Positions 1 through 5,921 of a stretch of DNA of 5,921 nt are shown in pieces. The notes below the pieces were generated by a model. That model was not told where the DNA came from, did not search any database, and saw only the letters and a program-made list of their open reading frames with translations. The stretch lies in assembly GCA_046153995.1 (NCBI GenBank), contig JBJXEH010000328.1, positions 1-5,921 on the forward strand, written 5' to 3'. The position numbers and the translations under genes were made by a program. How positions within the stretch are numbered: position 1 is the first letter of the stretch; every line of letters starts with the position of its first letter. The stretch is from SZUA-430 sp046153995. Its GTDB lineage: Bacteria > Pseudomonadota > Alphaproteobacteria > Micropepsales > Micropepsaceae.

Positions 1-2
1 TT

Positions 3-2042
3 TTTACCGGCCTTTTAGGCGCGGAGTTGTTGAGCTTCGGGCTTGTCGGCTTGCTCTATGTGTTCGTGCTCTATCGCACCGAGTTCCGGTGGATGAATGC
101 GTTCGAGGCGCCTTCGTGGATGAAGCGATCGCGTGCGCTCAGGGTTTTGGCGTTTTCGCCGTTCGGCTGGCCGTTCGCGGTGTTGTCGCTTCTGTGCAGT
201 TTTGCGGCGCTGGTTCTGGTTGGGACCAATCCGCAATTCGTGGCGCAGTTCGACGCGCCGACGACGGCGATTGCGGCGCTGGCCTTTGCGGTCGGGCCGC
301 TGGTTATGGCGCTTGCGATCATGCGCGATCTGGTGGAGCGGGCGATCCATGTCGTGCGGTTCTTCTTCAATCGCGGCGAGGCGATGCATTTCATGCCGGG
401 CGAGGCGCACCGGGTGAAACGGGTCGCGAGCGTGTTGGGCACGTTTGCGCTGGGGTTCTGGTTTCTGTCGCCGCCGTGGGTGCTCGATAAACACGTCGTG
501 CGGCTTGGCGATACGCAGCTGCAGGAGCCTGTCGGTTCGGCACCGTGTGCGGCTGTTGCCGGTACCATGTGCCGGCCCGACTTGAAGGCTGCGCTTCGGC
601 AGTGGGTCGACGCGCGGCGGCGTACCGATCCTGCGCGCACGGAGCGGTTGCCCGTTGTGATCGTTGCGGCGTCGGGCGGGGCTAGCCGTGCGGCGGCGTG
701 GCTGATCGCCTCGATGCGAATGCTCGACTTCAAGACGAACGGAGATTTCGGACGCAATCTGTTTGCGATCAGCGGCGTGTCGGGCGGGGCGCTGGGCGCC
801 ACGACTTATGCACGGCTTGTGCGTGCGCAGGGGCGCGAGGACGGCTCGGTCGATTGGGACGCGCCCGAGACGCGGGTGGCGGTCGGGCATTTCGCCAATC
901 GGGATTTGTTGTCGGGATCGATCGCCACCTACTTCTTGAACGACATGTTCGGCAGCATGGTTGGGCCGCTTTGGACTTGGGCCGGCGTGCCCGACCGCAA
1001 CACCGCGCTTGAAGACACGTTCGATGCGATGTGGGCGGCGGACAAAGGCTTCGCCCTGCCCCGCCATGTGCCCGATGGGTTTTTGGGTTTGCGCTTTTCG
1101 CCGCAGAGCGAGAGCCGCACGCCGGTGGAATTGCTGCCGCATTTGCTGTTGAACGGCACGGATGTCGTTTCGGGCAAGCGCTTGATCACCTCCACGATCC
1201 GTTCGCCCGCTGATCGCCAACTGTTCGCCGACAGCGGCGATTTCCTCGCCATGGTGGGGCGCGATATTCGTATGGCGACCGCGGTGACGAACTCCGCGCG
1301 CTTTCCGTTCATCTCGCCCGCGGGGCGGTTCGTCGGGTCGGAGAAGATGGGCGGCAACGCGTATCAGGTGATCGACGGAGGGTATTTCGAGAACTATGGC
1401 GCGCGCACGGTTTGGGAGTTGGCGCGCGCGATCGAGGAGCTGAACGCGGAAGACCCGACGCTGAACGTCGTGCCCATCGTGGTCGTGATCAGCAACGATG
1501 TCGAGACCGATCAGCCGCCGCGGCTTTTTGCGAGCGCCTGCCGGACGATGATGGAGGACGTCGCGATCGACGGCTCGCAGATCACTATCCGTTGCGACGA
1601 GCCGGTGCGAACGCCGCAGTGTTCGGCGGTCGAATATGCGGGTTTGGTTTCGGCGGCGCGGGCGGAGGATCGCTCGATCGTGCCGCAATCGATGGCGCCG
1701 CTGCTCGGCCTCGCCGCGACGCGCAGTGCGCATGGGCGCGATGCGCTGAATATTTTGCGGCGCGATTTCTGCAAGGCGCAGACGGCGGCCGCGAACGATC
1801 CCAAGACGCGGATGATTCACATCGCGCTGCCGCGTCCCAACACGGCGAAGGGCGAGACTGCGCCGATGAATTGGGTGCTCAATCCGGCGGCGTGCGACTT
1901 CCTGGTCAACAAGGCGCCGTTCCTGCCGTTCAATGTGGCGCAGGCTGCGAAGCTGAAAGCGACGCTCGACGCCGTGCTTGGCGAAGGGTTGCGCTCTTCG
2001 CAGCCGGAGCGGCCGTTGCCGATCGATTGCGGCGGCGGGTGA
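3..2042 (+). CDS. Patatin-like phospholipase with N-terminal membrane segments (5'-partial)
   Basis: The reading frame is open to the left edge, so the true start is outside the window; the TTG at 27 is probably an internal leucine codon. About 679 residues are present. The N-terminal part has hydrophobic segments near nt 30-80, 140-225, 260-330 and 425-485, consistent with several membrane helices. The soluble part has the patatin layout. An oxyanion-type SGGASRAA stretch starts at nt 672. The nucleophile elbow GVSGG is at nt 774-788, with Ser at 780-782. The DGG motif, with the catalytic Asp, starts at nt 1374, about 198 residues after the Ser. Patatins use this Ser-Asp dyad to hydrolyse acyl esters of lipids, so a membrane-bound lipid acyl hydrolase is likely; the substrate is unknown. 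The usual patatin GGG is GGA here. It converges on rmuC with no gap. Confident on family, not on substrate or on which side of the membrane the domain lies. Confidence 0.85.
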   Translation, partial: FTGLLGAELLSFGLVGLLYVFVLYRTEFRWMNAFEAPSWMKRSRALRVLAFSPFGWPFAVLSLLCSFAALVLVGTNPQFVAQFDAPTTAIAALAFAVGPLVMALAIMRDLVERAIHVVRFFFNRGEAMHFMPGEAHRVKRVASVLGTFALGFWFLSPPWVLDKHVVRLGDTQLQEPVGSAPCAAVAGTMCRPDLKAALRQWVDARRRTDPARTERLPVVIVAASGGASRAAAWLIASMRMLDFKTNGDFGRNLFAISGVSGGALGATTYARLVRAQGREDGSVDWDAPETRVAVGHFANRDLLSGSIATYFLNDMFGSMVGPLWTWAGVPDRNTALEDTFDAMWAADKGFALPRHVPDGFLGLRFSPQSESRTPVELLPHLLLNGTDVVSGKRLITSTIRSPADRQLFADSGDFLAMVGRDIRMATAVTNSARFPFISPAGRFVGSEKMGGNAYQVIDGGYFENYGARTVWELARAIEELNAEDPTLNVVPIVVVISNDVETDQPPRLFASACRTMMEDVAIDGSQITIRCDEPVRTPQCSAVEYAGLVSAARAEDRSIVPQSMAPLLGLAATRSAHGRDALNILRRDFCKAQTAAANDPKTRMIHIALPRPNTAKGETAPMNWVLNPAACDFLVNKAPFLPFNVAQAAKLKATLDAVLGEGLRSSQPERPLPIDCGGG

Positions 2043-3494
2043 CTATTGCAGCCGGCGTAGTGGCACTGGTTCTTCCGGCTCTTCGGGCGGGATGAGATCG
2101 AGCGTCGGTTGGGTGCCTGCGGGTAGGTCGGTCACCTCGACTTGGCGCAGCTTGCGTTCGACGGCGCGGGTGCGGGTGCCGACTTCGTGGATCGTTTTCT
2201 GTGCGGTTTGCAGCTGCTTGTCGAGTTTGTCCCAAACTTCGGCGTAGTTCTTGAACTCTGCTTTCGCTTCGCCCAGCACGCGCCAGACCTCGCTAGAGCG
2301 CTTTTGAATCGCGAGCGTTCGGAAGCCCATTTGCAGGCTGTTGAGCAGCGCGTTCAGCGTGGTGGGCCCCGCGATAGTGACACGATACTTCGATTGTAGC
2401 TTCGCGACGAGGCCGGGGGCGCGCATCGCTTCGGCGAAGAGGCCCTCGGTCGGCACGTACATGACGGCGAAGTCGGTCGTCCCAGGCGGGCGGATGTATT
2501 TCGACGAGATGCGCTTGGCCTCATTCTCGATAACGCCGGCGAGTTCATCGACCGCGGTACGCACGGCGTCGGCGTCGCCGGCATCCCAGGCGGCCATTAG
2601 GCGTTCGTAGGATTCCTTCGGGAATTTGGCGTCGATGGGCAGCAGCACGTCGGCGCCGTCGGACCCGCCCGGCATGCGGACCGCGTATTCGACCATTTCG
2701 GTGGCGCCCGCTTCGACCTTCGCGTTCGTCACGTATTGATCGCGGGCGAGCATTTGTTCGAGCATCGCGCCGAGCTGAACCTCCGCCCAGCCGCCGCGGT
2801 CCTTCACGTTCGTCATCACGCGCTTCAAGTCACCGACTCCGATGGCGAGCGTCTGCATTTCGCCGAGGCCCTTGTGCACCATTTCCAAGCGGTCGGAGAC
2901 GAGCGCGAAGCTTTCGCCGAGGCGCTTCTCCAGCGTGCCTTGCAGCTTCTCTTCGACGGTTGCGCGCATCGCCTCCAACTTTTGTTCGTTATCGGCGCGC
3001 AGTTTGTCGAGGCGTTCGGTCACGGTGAGGCGCAGCGTCTCCTGATTCTTCGCGTTCGCTTCGGCGAGCGTTTTGACGTCGCCTTTCAGCGTTTCGCCGA
3101 AGGACGCGATCGTGTTCCTCACCTCGTCGCGCAGGCGGCCGGCAAACTCGCTCTGGGTTCGCGTGAACTCTTCGAGCTTTTTGTCCACCGAAGTGCGGCC
3201 GTCGGTGATCGACGATTGCATCGTGCCGCCGAACTTCATGATGCCGTCGCTGACCTCTTCGCGGAGCGCGCGGCCACGGGTTTCGGATTCCTTGCGCATG
3301 CCCTGGTGCTCGTCGCGCACGGCGCGTTCGGTGCGTTCGGCCAGATCGGCGATGCGGTCGAGGCGTTTGTCGAGGTCGCGCGCCGTACCGCCTTTGCCGC
3401 CCGCGAAGGCCGAGAGCCACAGTACAAGGTGGATCGTCGCGATGACGATTGTGAGCGCTATCGCAAGCGCAAACAGAATTGAGAGCCAATCCAT
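2043..3494 (-). CDS. rmuC: DNA recombination protein RmuC
   Basis: Complete gene of 483 residues, a normal length for RmuC. In family terms, RmuC limits inversions and rearrangements at short inverted repeats and resembles a nuclease-fold protein; its biochemistry is poorly known. A single hydrophobic helix (about residues 4-27) anchors the N-terminus. Residues ~35-215 are charged and heptad-like, a long predicted coiled coil. The conserved RmuC domain follows, with the block GDLKRVMTNVKDRGGWAE from 221, PIDAKFP at 286-292, IRPPGTTDFAVMYVPTEGL from 334, and a TTLNALLNSLQMGFRTLA block from 378. The C-terminal ~25 residues are Pro/Glu-rich and probably disordered. The ATG at 3494 is chosen because AGGAG lies 8 bases upstream and the anchor helix starts right after it. 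It is divergent from the lipoprotein operon, and its stop codon abuts the patatin gene's stop. Confidence 0.95.
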   Translation of the reverse strand: MDWLSILFALAIALTIVIATIHLVLWLSAFAGGKGGTARDLDKRLDRIADLAERTERAVRDEHQGMRKESETRGRALREEVSDGIMKFGGTMQSSITDGRTSVDKKLEEFTRTQSEFAGRLRDEVRNTIASFGETLKGDVKTLAEANAKNQETLRLTVTERLDKLRADNEQKLEAMRATVEEKLQGTLEKRLGESFALVSDRLEMVHKGLGEMQTLAIGVGDLKRVMTNVKDRGGWAEVQLGAMLEQMLARDQYVTNAKVEAGATEMVEYAVRMPGGSDGADVLLPIDAKFPKESYERLMAAWDAGDADAVRTAVDELAGVIENEAKRISSKYIRPPGTTDFAVMYVPTEGLFAEAMRAPGLVAKLQSKYRVTIAGPTTLNALLNSLQMGFRTLAIQKRSSEVWRVLGEAKAEFKNYAEVWDKLDKQLQTAQKTIHEVGTRTRAVERKLRQVEVTDLPAGTQPTLDLIPPEEPEEPVPLRRLQ

Positions 3495-3609
3495 TGCCGA
3501 ATCTCCTACCGGACCGCGATTCTAGGGCGTGCAGGCGTGGCCCGCCGCCTTAATTTTGCGCTAGGGTTCAGAGAGACTGCTCCGTCAACTTCACTTGGAA
3601 CCCACGCAA
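3495..3609. promoter_or_regulatory. Divergent intergenic region between rmuC and the lipoprotein operon
   Basis: These 115 bases separate two divergent genes and must supply start signals in both directions. For rmuC, the minus strand carries GTTGAC (plus-strand 3584-3589) about 18-19 bases before a CCTAGCG stretch (3559-3565). This is a possible -35/-10 pair near the alphaproteobacterial CTTGAC/CTATAT pattern, but the -10 match is poor. For the operon, the AT-rich patch TTAATTTT (3550-3557) is the only reasonable -10 region, and no clear -35 pairs with it. No operator palindrome or riboswitch was seen. The existence of promoters here is well supported by gene arrangement; the exact boxes are weak. 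Confidence 0.4.
3503..3507 (-). promoter_or_regulatory. Ribosome-binding site of rmuC
   Basis: On the minus strand the sequence reads AGGAG, 8 bases before the ATG of rmuC. It fixes that start. Confidence 0.75.
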
Positions 3610-4140
3610 ATGCGCTTCGTCCCCAACAAATTCGCCGCCGTTTTGCTCATGAGCGCCGTTGCCGCGTGCGGTCAGCCGACCGCGCAGAAGCCCGCCGGCC
3701 CTGTCGTCACCGGCGAGGGCTACGCCGGCGTCAAGTTCGGCATGACGGTCGCGCAGGCGGAGGCGGCAATCGGGAACAAGCTGAAGCCGATCGGCGAAGG
3801 CGAAGGGAATTGCTCCTATATCGAACCCGAGGGGCCGCTCAAGGGCGCCCTCTTCATGGTGGTCGACGGCACGATCGCGCGTCTCGACGTGCAGGAGAAC
3901 ACCACCATTGTCACGGACACGGGCGCGAAGGTCGGCGACAGCGAGCAACACGTGCTCGATCTCTATAAGGGCCGTACCGCCGTGCAGCCGCATAAGTATA
4001 CAGGGCCGGAGGGGCACTATGTGCTGGTGCTGGGGCCGGACGGCAAAGCGCAAATCGTGTTCGAAACGGACGGCGGCAAAGTCGTCAGCTACCGCGCGGG
4101 AAGGCAGCCCGAGGTCGAGTGGGTGGAGGGGTGTTCGTGA
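3610..4140 (+). CDS. Small exported lipoprotein, first of two paralogues
   Basis: Predicted 176 residues from the ATG at 3610. A TTG at 3595 would add five residues, but the ATG gives a proper lipoprotein signal: basic R2/K7, a hydrophobic run, then lipobox VAAC with the lipidated Cys at residue 20. The mature part begins with a Pro/Ala/Lys-rich linker. It then has a KFGMTVAQAEAAIG segment (42-55) of the kind found in small BamE/BLIP-like folds, a central NCSY (Cys68), an FMVVDGTIARLDV strand region, PHKY, GHYVLVLG, IVFETDGG and a final VEWVEGC (Cys175). Cys68 and Cys175 are both conserved in the downstream paralogue and could form a disulfide. I recognise the style of a common uncharacterised proteobacterial family but know no function. 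It is the first gene of a three-gene operon; its own Shine-Dalgarno is weak (GGA about 10 bases before the ATG). Confidence 0.8.
   Translation: MRFVPNKFAAVLLMSAVAACGQPTAQKPAGPVVTGEGYAGVKFGMTVAQAEAAIGNKLKPIGEGEGNCSYIEPEGPLKGALFMVVDGTIARLDVQENTTIVTDTGAKVGDSEQHVLDLYKGRTAVQPHKYTGPEGHYVLVLGPDGKAQIVFETDGGKVVSYRAGRQPEVEWVEGCS
4125..4131 (+). promoter_or_regulatory. Ribosome-binding site of the second lipoprotein, inside the first lipoprotein gene
   Basis: GGAGGGG lies in the last codons of the upstream gene (the Val-Glu-Gly-Cys stretch). GGAGG ends 7 bases before the GTG at 4137. That GTG overlaps the upstream TGA as GTGA, so the site decides the start over the in-frame GTGs at 4119 and 4131 and implies coupled translation. 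Confidence 0.8.
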
Positions 4141-4673
4141 GATTGGTCGTACGCGCGGCTGCTGTGGCGATTGCAATCGCCTGCACGTCGTGCGGACCGG
4201 AGAAATCGTACACCATCACCGAAGCAGGATTCGGACCGGTGGCGCTCGGCATGTCGATTGAGGAAGCGGAGAAGCTCCTTGGCGTACGCTTGCAGAAAGA
4301 CGATTATCTCGACCACGAAGACTGCCGATATCACACGCCCGTAGCTGGCTATCGCGGGCTCTCGTTCATGACGTCTCTCGGTAAGATTGTTCGTATCGAT
4401 GTCCACGGGTCAGAGAAACCTGCCGACCCCGTATCAATCGCGACGCGTGAAGGGGCCAAGACCGGCGATGCAGAGGCGCGCGTGCTTGAGCTGTACAAAG
4501 GCCGGATCAAAGTCGGCCCGCATTTCTATGGCGGGCTGCCGAGCCATTATTTGCGCATCTATGATGATGCCGGAAAGGTGCGCTTGATCTTCGAGACCAA
4601 CGATAAGGGAATTGTCACGATGTATCGTTCTGGACGCGAGCCGGAGGTCGAGTTTGTGGAGGGGTGCGTATGA
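4137..4673 (+). CDS. Small exported lipoprotein, second of two paralogues
   Basis: Predicted 178 residues from the GTG at 4137, which overlaps the previous stop codon (GTGA) behind a strong GGAGG. The signal has R2 and R6, then a short Ala/Val/Ile core. Two cysteines could be lipidated: Cys16 (AIAC) or Cys19 (CTSC). Cys19-Gly aligns with the lipidated Cys-Gly of the first paralogue, but Cys16 has the better lipobox. The mature part matches the first protein along its length: LGMSIEEAEKLLG (37-49), DCRY (Cys63), a GKIVRIDV strand, a REGAKTGDAEARVLELYKGR region, GPHFY, SHYLRIYDD, LIFETNDKG, and RSGREPEVEFVEGC at the end (Cys177). The similarity and adjacency show a tandem duplication, now well diverged. 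Function unknown. It ends in ATGA overlap with the third gene. Confidence 0.8.
   Translation: MRLVVRAAAVAIAIACTSCGPEKSYTITEAGFGPVALGMSIEEAEKLLGVRLQKDDYLDHEDCRYHTPVAGYRGLSFMTSLGKIVRIDVHGSEKPADPVSIATREGAKTGDAEARVLELYKGRIKVGPHFYGGLPSHYLRIYDDAGKVRLIFETNDKGIVTMYRSGREPEVEFVEGCV
4658..4664 (+). promoter_or_regulatory. Ribosome-binding site of the third operon gene, inside the second lipoprotein gene
   Basis: GGAGGGG again lies in the Val-Glu-Gly-Cys codons, with GGAGG ending 7 bases before the ATG at 4670. That ATG overlaps the TGA at 4671 as ATGA. The in-frame GTG at 4664 sits on the site itself and is not a credible start. Confidence 0.8.
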
Positions 4674-5056
4674 GTTGGCAGTCGTTTGTTTTGGCCGTTG
4701 GTTTGGCGGCGGGTTTTGCAGCGCACAACGAAACGTGGGCGGCTAGCCAAACGTGCGATCGGCAGCTCGTGATGCAGATCGACTCCGCCTACATCACGGT
4801 TGAGAGCGATGGTGTCACGATCAATGCGTTCGGCGTGGCGGAGAGCGCGGGGTGGAGCGAGCCGACGTTGATGAAGGCGGGCGAGATTGCGAACGGGGCG
4901 GCGACGGTGGATTTCGTCGCGTGCCGGCCAGAGGTTTCGGCGCAGGTGCTGACACCGATTCAGACGAAGACGAAACTTCCACTCGGCGCTGATGTGCGGG
5001 CGATCGTCATTCGCACCAAGACGAATTCGATGAGCGTCGAGATCGTGCGGCGCTGA
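4670..5056 (+). CDS. Small secreted or periplasmic protein, third gene of the operon
   Basis: Predicted 128 residues. The N-terminus (about residues 1-24) is a hydrophobic signal peptide, rich in Ala, Gly, Val and Leu, with a likely signal peptidase I site after TWA (residue 24). It has no lipobox. The mature ~100 residues look beta-rich. They carry a VTINAFGVAESAGWSEPTL segment (49-67), a VDFVAC segment (80-85), then VSAQVLTPIQ and a final strand MSVEIV. From memory, the aGWS-P-L, DFVA and QVLTPI pattern resembles a widespread uncharacterised family of small proteobacterial exported proteins, but I cannot name a function. Cys29 and Cys85 are the only cysteines in the mature protein and could form a disulfide. 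It is translated by coupling to the second lipoprotein gene, so the three products are likely made together in the cell envelope. Confidence 0.75.
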   Translation: MSWQSFVLAVGLAAGFAAHNETWAASQTCDRQLVMQIDSAYITVESDGVTINAFGVAESAGWSEPTLMKAGEIANGAATVDFVACRPEVSAQVLTPIQTKTKLPLGADVRAIVIRTKTNSMSVEIVRR

Positions 5057-5077
5057 ACGCGCACCGTTTTTGGTGGA

Positions 5078-5100
5078 AGCCCGCGCTCCCAGGTCGGGCT
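5078..5100. terminator. GC-rich hairpin in a convergent gap (possible shared terminator or repeat unit)
   Basis: AGCCCG (5078-5083) and CGGGCT (5095-5100) are perfect complements around an 11-base loop. A smaller CACC/GGTG stem with a T-rich loop (5062-5075) sits just to the left. The pair lies between two convergent genes, 21 bases after one stop codon and 6 bases before the other. No T-run follows the main stem on either strand, so it is not a textbook intrinsic terminator. A dispersed palindromic repeat is the alternative. Confidence 0.4.
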
Positions 5101-5106
5101 ACTCTC

Positions 5107-5921
5107 TTAGGCTGTTTGTTTTGACTTGGCGCGAATGAGTTTGAGGACTTCGCTTGCGGCCTTTGGGATGTTTGTACCGGGGCCGAAGATGGCGGCGGCG
5201 CCGGCTTTTTTTAGCATGTCGTAGTCTTGCGCGGGGATCACGCCGCCGACGACGATGAGGATGTCTTCGGCGTTTTGTTTCTTCAATTCGTTGCTGAGTT
5301 CAGGGACCAGCGTTTTGTGGGCTGCTGCTTGGCTTGAGATGCCGATGACGTGGACATCGCTGTCGATTGCATCTTTGGCGACTTCGGCGGGGGTTTGGAA
5401 GAGCGGACCAACGTCGACGTCGAAGCCTAGGTCGGCGAAGGCGGTGGCGATGACCTTGGCGCCACGGTCGTGGCCGTCTTGGCCCATCTTGGCCACCAGC
5501 ATGCGCGGGCGGCGACCTTCGTCCTTGGCGAATTCGTCGACTTCGTTGCGGATGCGCGCGAAGCCTTCGTCACCTTCGTAGGCCGCGCCGTAGACGCCGG
5601 AGATCGATTTCGTTTCGGCTTGGTGGCGTTTGAAGATTTTTTCCATCGCGTCCGAGATTTCGCCGACGGTGGCGCGGGCGCGCGCGGCCTCGACGGCGAG
5701 TGCGAGCAAGTTCGCTTGGCCCATTGCGCCTTCGGTGAGCGCCTTGAGCGTGGCATCGACTTTCGCTTGGTCGCGTGTGCCTTTCACCCTTTGAAGGCGC
5801 GAGAGTTGTTGTGCGCGGACTTTGTCGTTGTCGATGTCGCGGACTTCGATATCGGATTCGCTTTCGAGGCGGTATTTGTTGACGCCGACGATGACTTCCT
5901 CGCCGCGGTCGATTGCGGCTT
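5107..5921 (-). CDS. scpA: Methylmalonyl-CoA mutase, C-terminal part (5'-partial)
   Basis: The gene runs off the right edge, so about 270 C-terminal residues of a ~700-residue enzyme are visible; the GTG at 5787 is internal. The enzyme interconverts (R)-methylmalonyl-CoA and succinyl-CoA with adenosylcobalamin, the last step of propionyl-CoA breakdown. Visible from the right edge: a GVNKYR motif (5869-5886), then the linker with ANLLALAVEAARARATVGEIS. The B12-binding domain follows. Its DxHxxG motif reads DGHDRG at 5461-5478, with the cobalt-ligating His codon at 5470-5472. After 41 residues comes the S-x-L position, here Ser-Ser-Gln (5329-5337), and after 27 more the GG (5242-5247). These spacings fit the family exactly. 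The B12 domain follows directly on the catalytic-domain linker, so this is the catalytic type of subunit. Naming varies (scpA, mutB, bhbA, mcm). The Leu-to-Gln change is unusual. Confidence 0.93.
   Translation of the reverse strand, partial: AAIDRGEEVIVGVNKYRLESESDIEVRDIDNDKVRAQQLSRLQRVKGTRDQAKVDATLKALTEGAMGQANLLALAVEAARARATVGEISDAMEKIFKRHQAETKSISGVYGAAYEGDEGFARIRNEVDEFAKDEGRRPRMLVAKMGQDGHDRGAKVIATAFADLGFDVDVGPLFQTPAEVAKDAIDSDVHVIGISSQAAAHKTLVPELSNELKKQNAEDILIVVGGVIPAQDYDMLKKAGAAAIFGPGTNIPKAASEVLKLIRAKSKQTA

Noticed and set aside
27..29. TTG as the start codon of the patatin gene
   Set aside because: The frame stays open to the left edge, there is no ribosome-binding site, and a hydrophobic helix seems to begin upstream.
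15..1820. Long 601-codon open frame on the minus strand opposite the patatin gene
   Set aside because: Its protein is Arg/His/Pro-rich with no recognisable domain. The plus strand carries clear patatin motifs. Long antisense frames are expected from strong third-position GC bias.
2736..3482. 248-codon plus-strand open frame inside rmuC
   Set aside because: It is the antisense shadow of the RmuC coiled-coil region, with a biased composition and no motif; rmuC is unambiguous.
3550..3564. Possible CtrA-type site (TTAA, 7 bases, then CTAG)
   Set aside because: Only the first half matches TTAA-N7-TTAA, and a half site is expected by chance.
3568..4176. 202-codon minus-strand open frame opposite the first lipoprotein gene
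   Set aside because: The plus strand has a lipoprotein signal, a paralogue and coupled start sites; the minus-strand product has none.
5785..5787. GTG as the start of a stand-alone B12-binding protein
   Set aside because: The frame continues upstream to the right edge with clear mutase sequence (GVNKYR and the linker), so this is an internal valine codon.

Overview
This is a GC-rich stretch of bacterial chromosome. The strong G/C preference at third codon positions, the RmuC type, a methylmalonyl-CoA mutase and small exported proteins of a kind common in Proteobacteria suggest an alphaproteobacterium, possibly of the Caulobacterales/Hyphomonadales type. That placement is an inference from style, not from a marker gene. 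No mobile element, CRISPR array, rRNA or tRNA is visible, and no gap between genes exceeds about 115 bases.

Layout from left to right. (1) 3-2042, + strand: the C-terminal ~680 residues of a membrane-anchored patatin-like lipid hydrolase whose 5' end lies outside the window. (2) 2043-3494, - strand: complete rmuC, convergent with the patatin gene, the two stop codons touching with no base between them. (3) 3495-3609: a short divergent intergenic region that must hold the start signals for rmuC and for the next operon. (4) 3610-5056, + strand: a compact three-gene operon for exported proteins. Two are paralogous small lipoproteins and the third is a small protein with a cleavable signal peptide. 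They are joined by GTGA and ATGA stop/start overlaps, and each junction has a strong Shine-Dalgarno sequence inside the end of the preceding gene. (5) 5057-5106: a 50-base convergent gap with a GC-rich hairpin. (6) 5107-5921, - strand: the C-terminal part of methylmalonyl-CoA mutase, including its whole B12-binding domain; the N-terminal part lies beyond the right edge.

The genes are not obviously one pathway. The window reads as ordinary chromosomal housekeeping: lipid hydrolysis at a membrane, DNA maintenance (RmuC) and propionyl-CoA catabolism (the mutase), with the exported-protein operon between them. That operon is the only part without a known function. Its most distinctive signal is a ~30-base coding end, nearly the same in both lipoprotein genes, that doubles as the ribosome-binding site of the gene that follows. 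I found no convincing evidence of a dramatic new system; the operon is the best candidate for follow-up.
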